From NCBI GenBank assembly GCA_020053305.1, contig JAGVNJ010000030.1:23940-87939 (forward strand): DNA of 64,000 bases, in the 5' to 3' direction. Position numbers and translations under genes: made by a program. Shown here one piece after another: positions 61,555 through 64,000 of the stretch. Numbering within the stretch: the first letter of the stretch is position 1; the number at the start of each line of letters is the position of its first letter. Origin of the DNA: Candidatus Edwardsiibacteriota bacterium (GTDB lineage Bacteria; Edwardsbacteria; AC1; EtOH8). The notes beneath the pieces were generated by a model that ran no database searches, was not told the origin of the DNA, and was given only the letters and a program-made list of their open reading frames with translations.

Positions 61555-62048
61555 TTCCGGCCGGCCAGGAAATCGCGGATGGCATAGCGGTGGGCCTTGA
61601 AAGCGATGTCCCGGGGGAGGTTCTTGGGATTGAACAGCTCGATCTGGCTGGCATCGTCCCCGGCCAACATGTTGCGGGTCATGGCCTGGCCCTGATAGAC
61701 CACCAGGATGACGTGGCAACGGGGATCATCAACCCCGCTATATACGCCCACCAGGGGGCCGGGCTTAATTTTTAGGTTGGTCTCCTCCTTGGACTCCCGG
61801 ACGGCGCATTCCTGGGCGCTCTCGCCGTATTCCATGAACCCGGAGGGCAGCGACCATAACCCGGCGAAAGGCTCGTATTTCCGCTTGACCAGCACCAGCT
61901 TCCCGTCAATCAGGATTATGGAGGCGGCCGCCGGGGTGGGGTTCTGATAATAGATGAAGCCGCAGTCCAGGCAGACCTGCCTTTTATGGGCATCGATCTT
62001 TTTATGCTTAAGGGGCGATTTGCAGAGGGGGCAGTATTTATATTTCAT
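61551..62048 (-). CDS. Nudix hydrolase with N-terminal zinc ribbon
   Basis: This 165 aa protein begins with a four-Cys ribbon (CPLCKSPLKHKK ... CLDCGFIYYQNP), then a Nudix domain. The Nudix box GFMEYGESAQECAVRE then SKEETNL fits GX5EX7REUXEE. The ribbon plus YYQNPTPA resembles NADH pyrophosphatase-type (NudC) proteins but without their N-domain. Probable substrate is a nucleoside diphosphate derivative. Overlaps ruvX by 4 bp. Confidence 0.85.
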   Translation of the reverse strand: MKYKYCPLCKSPLKHKKIDAHKRQVCLDCGFIYYQNPTPAAASIILIDGKLVLVKRKYEPFAGLWSLPSGFMEYGESAQECAVRESKEETNLKIKPGPLVGVYSGVDDPRCHVILVVYQGQAMTRNMLAGDDASQIELFNPKNLPRDIAFKAHRYAIRDFLAGRK

Positions 62049-62083
62049 AGGCCGTTATGGTGTTTCTAAAAAATGATGTGAAA

Positions 62084-62111
62084 GGGCTGCAAGTTATAAC
62101 GCTTGCAGCCC
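62084..62111 (-). terminator. Hairpin after rpmB
   Basis: GGGCTGCAAG (62084-62093) pairs with CTTGCAGCCC (62102-62111), loop of eight. On the minus strand it is followed by TTTCACATCATTTTTT, so the U tract is interrupted. Confidence 0.65.
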
Positions 62112-62124
62112 CAGGGTGATGGCG

Positions 62125-62316
62125 CTATTTGGCCTTTTGAACCTTGCCGGAACGAATGCAGCGGGTGCAGACGGAGATGCGCTTGACCTTGCCGTCGGTC
62201 AGGACCCGGACCTTTTGCAGATTGGGATTCCAGCGGCGGGAACCAACGTTATGGGCGTGACTGATGGTATGGCCGAAGTCCACCCCTTTGCCGCAGATGT
62301 TGCATATTTGAGACAA
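62125..62316 (-). CDS. rpmB: 50S ribosomal protein L28
   Basis: This 63 aa protein has CNICGKGVDFGHTISHAHN and the C-terminal CTRCIRSGKVQKAK. It is the four-Cys, zinc-binding (C+) form of L28. The start is TTG at 62316 with AGGAG 6 bp upstream. Single gene between two hairpin or gap regions, on the same strand as the other ribosomal genes here. Confidence 0.94.
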   Translation of the reverse strand: MSQICNICGKGVDFGHTISHAHNVGSRRWNPNLQKVRVLTDGKVKRISVCTRCIRSGKVQKAK

Positions 62317-62338
62317 TGTATGCTCCTTTCGTGATTAT

Positions 62339-62686
62339 TTATTCGGAAAGCCAGTAGAGAAACCGGCCGCAATTGCCGCAGGCCGTCAGCGACTGATTTT
62401 TGCCCACCTTGGTGGCCTGGGCGGTCGGCATCCTGATGTAACAGCCGCAGCACACCCCGTTGATCACCGGGACCACCGGGCGACCGTATCTGGCCTTGAG
62501 CTTCTGATAACGGGAGAAAATATCCTTGTCCACCTGTTTGGCCACGTCGGACTGGGCCTTGGTGAGATGCTCCAGGCTGTCGATCTTGAAGCCCATGGCC
62601 TTCTCCTGGGCGGCATCCTCGGTAGCCTCCTTGATCATTAGCTCCAGGTCGTGCAGCGTAACCAACAATTCCATTTGGGGATGCAT
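62339..62686 (-). CDS. Short C4-type zinc-ribbon protein (CdsZ/DUF164-like)
   Basis: This 115 aa protein has a helical N-terminal half (QMELLVTLHDLELMIKEATE) and the C-terminal ribbon VCCGCYIRMPTAQ ... LTACGNCGRFLYW, which is the DUF164/C4 zinc-ribbon pattern. Typical members are about 240 aa with a long coiled coil. This one is half that length, so it is a reduced version. Role unknown; possibly nucleic-acid or ribosome associated, given the neighbours rpmB and rplI. Confidence 0.75.
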   Translation of the reverse strand: MHPQMELLVTLHDLELMIKEATEDAAQEKAMGFKIDSLEHLTKAQSDVAKQVDKDIFSRYQKLKARYGRPVVPVINGVCCGCYIRMPTAQATKVGKNQSLTACGNCGRFLYWLSE

Positions 62687-62699
62687 GATGACCTCTAAT

Positions 62700-63173
62700 T
62701 TATATGTTCTTTTCTAATTCGGTTATCCGGGAGATGAACTCCGCCGGCTGGTCCGCCGTGAACAGAGCATCAGCGGGTGAAAGTTCCTTGGCCAACTGGG
62801 CGATCCGGCCCAGGGTGATCAGGTACTGATTCTGGGGATCGTGGGGCGGGGCTATGATCAGGAAAAAAAGCTTGGCCGGCTTTTTGTCGATGGAGTCGAA
62901 ATCCACTCCGGCTTTGGACCGTCCCACGATCAGGGTCAGGGAATTAAGCAGCAGGGAGCGGCAGTGGGGGATGGCCACCGATTTTCCGATCCCGGTGGAG
63001 CCCAGCTCCTCCCGCTGTTTCAGGTTGACCAGCAGTATCTTCTGCTCCTTCTCATCCAGCCCGGTCCGGCCCACCAGCTCCTTGAGGACCGAATCCCGCC
63101 CGGCGGCCTTGAGGTTCAGATGAACCCGCTCCGCCTTGAGCAGGGACGATATTTTTACTGACGCACTACCCAT
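62700..63173 (-). CDS. ptsN: PTS EIIA-like protein (PtsN/fructose type)
   Basis: This 157 aa EIIA type 2 domain has the phosphorylated His in GIGKSVAIPHCRS, preceded by LVNLKQREELGSTG. LIIAPPHDPQNQYLITLGRI is also typical of the family. With no sugar permease nearby it is probably a regulatory PtsN-type protein. Its start overlaps the end of rplI by 19 bp, so it is co-translated with a ribosomal protein. Confidence 0.9.
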   Translation of the reverse strand: MGSASVKISSLLKAERVHLNLKAAGRDSVLKELVGRTGLDEKEQKILLVNLKQREELGSTGIGKSVAIPHCRSLLLNSLTLIVGRSKAGVDFDSIDKKPAKLFFLIIAPPHDPQNQYLITLGRIAQLAKELSPADALFTADQPAEFISRITELEKNI

Positions 63174-63598
63174 AATTTTATCGTGGCCTCCACTTCCGGA
63201 TGGAGCCTGATCGGTATGTTGTAGACCCCCAGGGCCTTGATCGGCTCCTCCAGTATTATTTTGTTTTTATCTATGTCCACCCCCTGTTCGCCCATCAGCT
63301 TCACGATATCGGGGATGCTTACCGATCCGTAGAGTTTGTCGTCCTCGCCGGCCTGAACGGTGGCGGTGCAGGATAATTCGTTGAGCTTCTTGGCCAGTTC
63401 CTCGGCCTCCTGCTTCTTCCGGCTGAGCTGAAGTTCCTCTTTCCGGATCTTGATCTGCAGCTGCTTCAGGCTGTTCTGGTTGGCCGGGAGGGCCTTGCCC
63501 TGGGGGATCAGGTAATTCCTGGCGTAGCCCGGCTTGACCTCCACTGCTTCGGTTTTTTTGCCCAGGGAGGGGATGTCCTGGGTCAGTATGACCTTCAT
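63155..63598 (-). CDS. rplI: 50S ribosomal protein L9
   Basis: This 147 aa protein has the N-terminal RNA-binding domain MKVILTQDIPSLGKKTEAVE, VKPGYARNYLIPQGKALPAN. A long connecting helix (KIRKEELQLSRKKQEAEEL) and a C-terminal domain (GSVSIPDIVKLMGEQGVDID) follow. Normal length and order. Downstream of rpsR by 24 bp. Confidence 0.96.
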   Translation of the reverse strand: MKVILTQDIPSLGKKTEAVEVKPGYARNYLIPQGKALPANQNSLKQLQIKIRKEELQLSRKKQEAEELAKKLNELSCTATVQAGEDDKLYGSVSIPDIVKLMGEQGVDIDKNKIILEEPIKALGVYNIPIRLHPEVEATIKLWVVRQ

Positions 63599-63622
63599 AT
63601 TGTTACTCCTAAAAATGCTTGA

Positions 63623-63889
63623 TTAACGGTGTTCGGAAATGAACGGGAGCAGCGCCAGATGGCGGGCTCTTTTGACGGCCGTGGTCAGCATCCGCTGGTG
63701 CTTGGCGCAGTTGCCGGAGACCCGGCGGGGGACTATCTTGCCGCGTTCGGTCATGAAGTGGCGGAGCTTTTTGTCGTCCTTATAGTTGATCTGGGCGGCC
63801 TTGTCCAGGCAGAACTTGCAGTCCTTGCGGTGAAATACCCTGCGTTCTCTGGGATTGCGGGGGTTGTCCTTGTTCTCTCTTTTTAACAT
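63623..63889 (-). CDS. rpsR: 30S ribosomal protein S18
   Basis: This 88 aa protein has the conserved core [40 protein letters not shown] and [10 protein letters not shown]. The N-terminal extension has two Cys (CKFC), common in zinc-type S18. Upstream partners rpsF and ssb, which usually precede it, are not in the remaining 111 bp, where I see no convincing promoter. Confidence 0.96.
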   Translation of the reverse strand: MLKRENKDNPRNPRERRVFHRKDCKFCLDKAAQINYKDDKKLRHFMTERGKIVPRRVSGNCAKHQRMLTTAVKRARHLALLPFISEHR

Positions 63890-64000
63890 GATTTGAATGT
63901 CTTCCTTAAATATATGTTAGGTTGAGTTTTTCTTAAGGTTAGTGGCTTCTGCAAAAGTACCTTTTACCACGGAAACACTGAATATCCAGAAGGAAATCAC

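Overview
This 64 kb window is chromosomal DNA from an uncultured-looking Gram-negative, probably anaerobic bacterium. The Gram-negative envelope is shown by a TamL/TamB pair, an Mla lipid transporter, TolC/RND efflux, two PorV-like outer-membrane proteins and a secreted protein with a FlgD/type IX-like C-terminal domain. Anaerobic, hydrogen-linked energy metabolism is suggested by subunits of a group 4 (membrane-bound) [NiFe] hydrogenase or complex I relative, a HycI-type maturation protease and a 2[4Fe-4S] ferredoxin. The mix of PorV, TamL, MglA and FlgD-type C-termini points to the FCB side of the tree, perhaps a candidate phylum. This placement is inference from gene content, not a phylogeny.

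Layout. 1-1.6 kb: an AT-rich island with a 5'-truncated unknown gene, a membrane-anchored unknown and a caspase-like protease. It abuts the distal end of the hydrogenase operon (1.6-3.7 kb). 3.7-12.8 kb: Trm112, murA, aminopeptidase, tamL, tamB, porV. 12.8-21.5 kb: mlaE-mlaF-mlaD, a TetR regulator, tolC, a membrane fusion protein and an RND pump. A consensus promoter carrying a palindromic operator lies upstream of this run. 21.6-23.8 kb: a YhaM-like HD/OB nuclease, a two-helix ferritin-like protein, a ferredoxin and an outer-membrane barrel. 23.9-38 kb (minus strand): recG, mglA, glgA, galT, a TPR-parvulin chaperone, a DAG/polyprenol kinase, a second porV, a glycosidase-like secreted protein, SemiSWEET, and an SPFH group. 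38.8-44.8 kb: cysS, an HD hydrolase, a shikimate-kinase-like/YbaN fusion, an APH-type kinase, a glycosyltransferase-like protein and a methyltransferase. 44.8-53 kb: yebC-ruvC-ruvA and ruvB. About 4.8 kb of mostly AT-rich secreted/TPR genes separates ruvA from ruvB, and a second degenerate copy of the ruvA 3' end lies inside that block. 53-60 kb: a DUF559 nuclease, two tandem patatins, rmuC, a TPR glycosyltransferase-like membrane protein, a DUF4833 protein and era. 60-64 kb (minus strand): rpsR, rplI, ptsN, a zinc-ribbon protein, rpmB, a Nudix hydrolase, ruvX and mltG.

The intergenic regions hold several dispersed palindromic repeat families. One copy sits in frame inside cysS and another forms the 5' end of the DUF559 reading frame. 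Promoters where visible are textbook sigma-70 type (TTGACA/T, 17-18 bp, TATAAT). No tRNA, rRNA or CRISPR array was seen. The strongest candidates for something undescribed are the caspase-membrane protein island and the ruvA-tail-flanked insertion.
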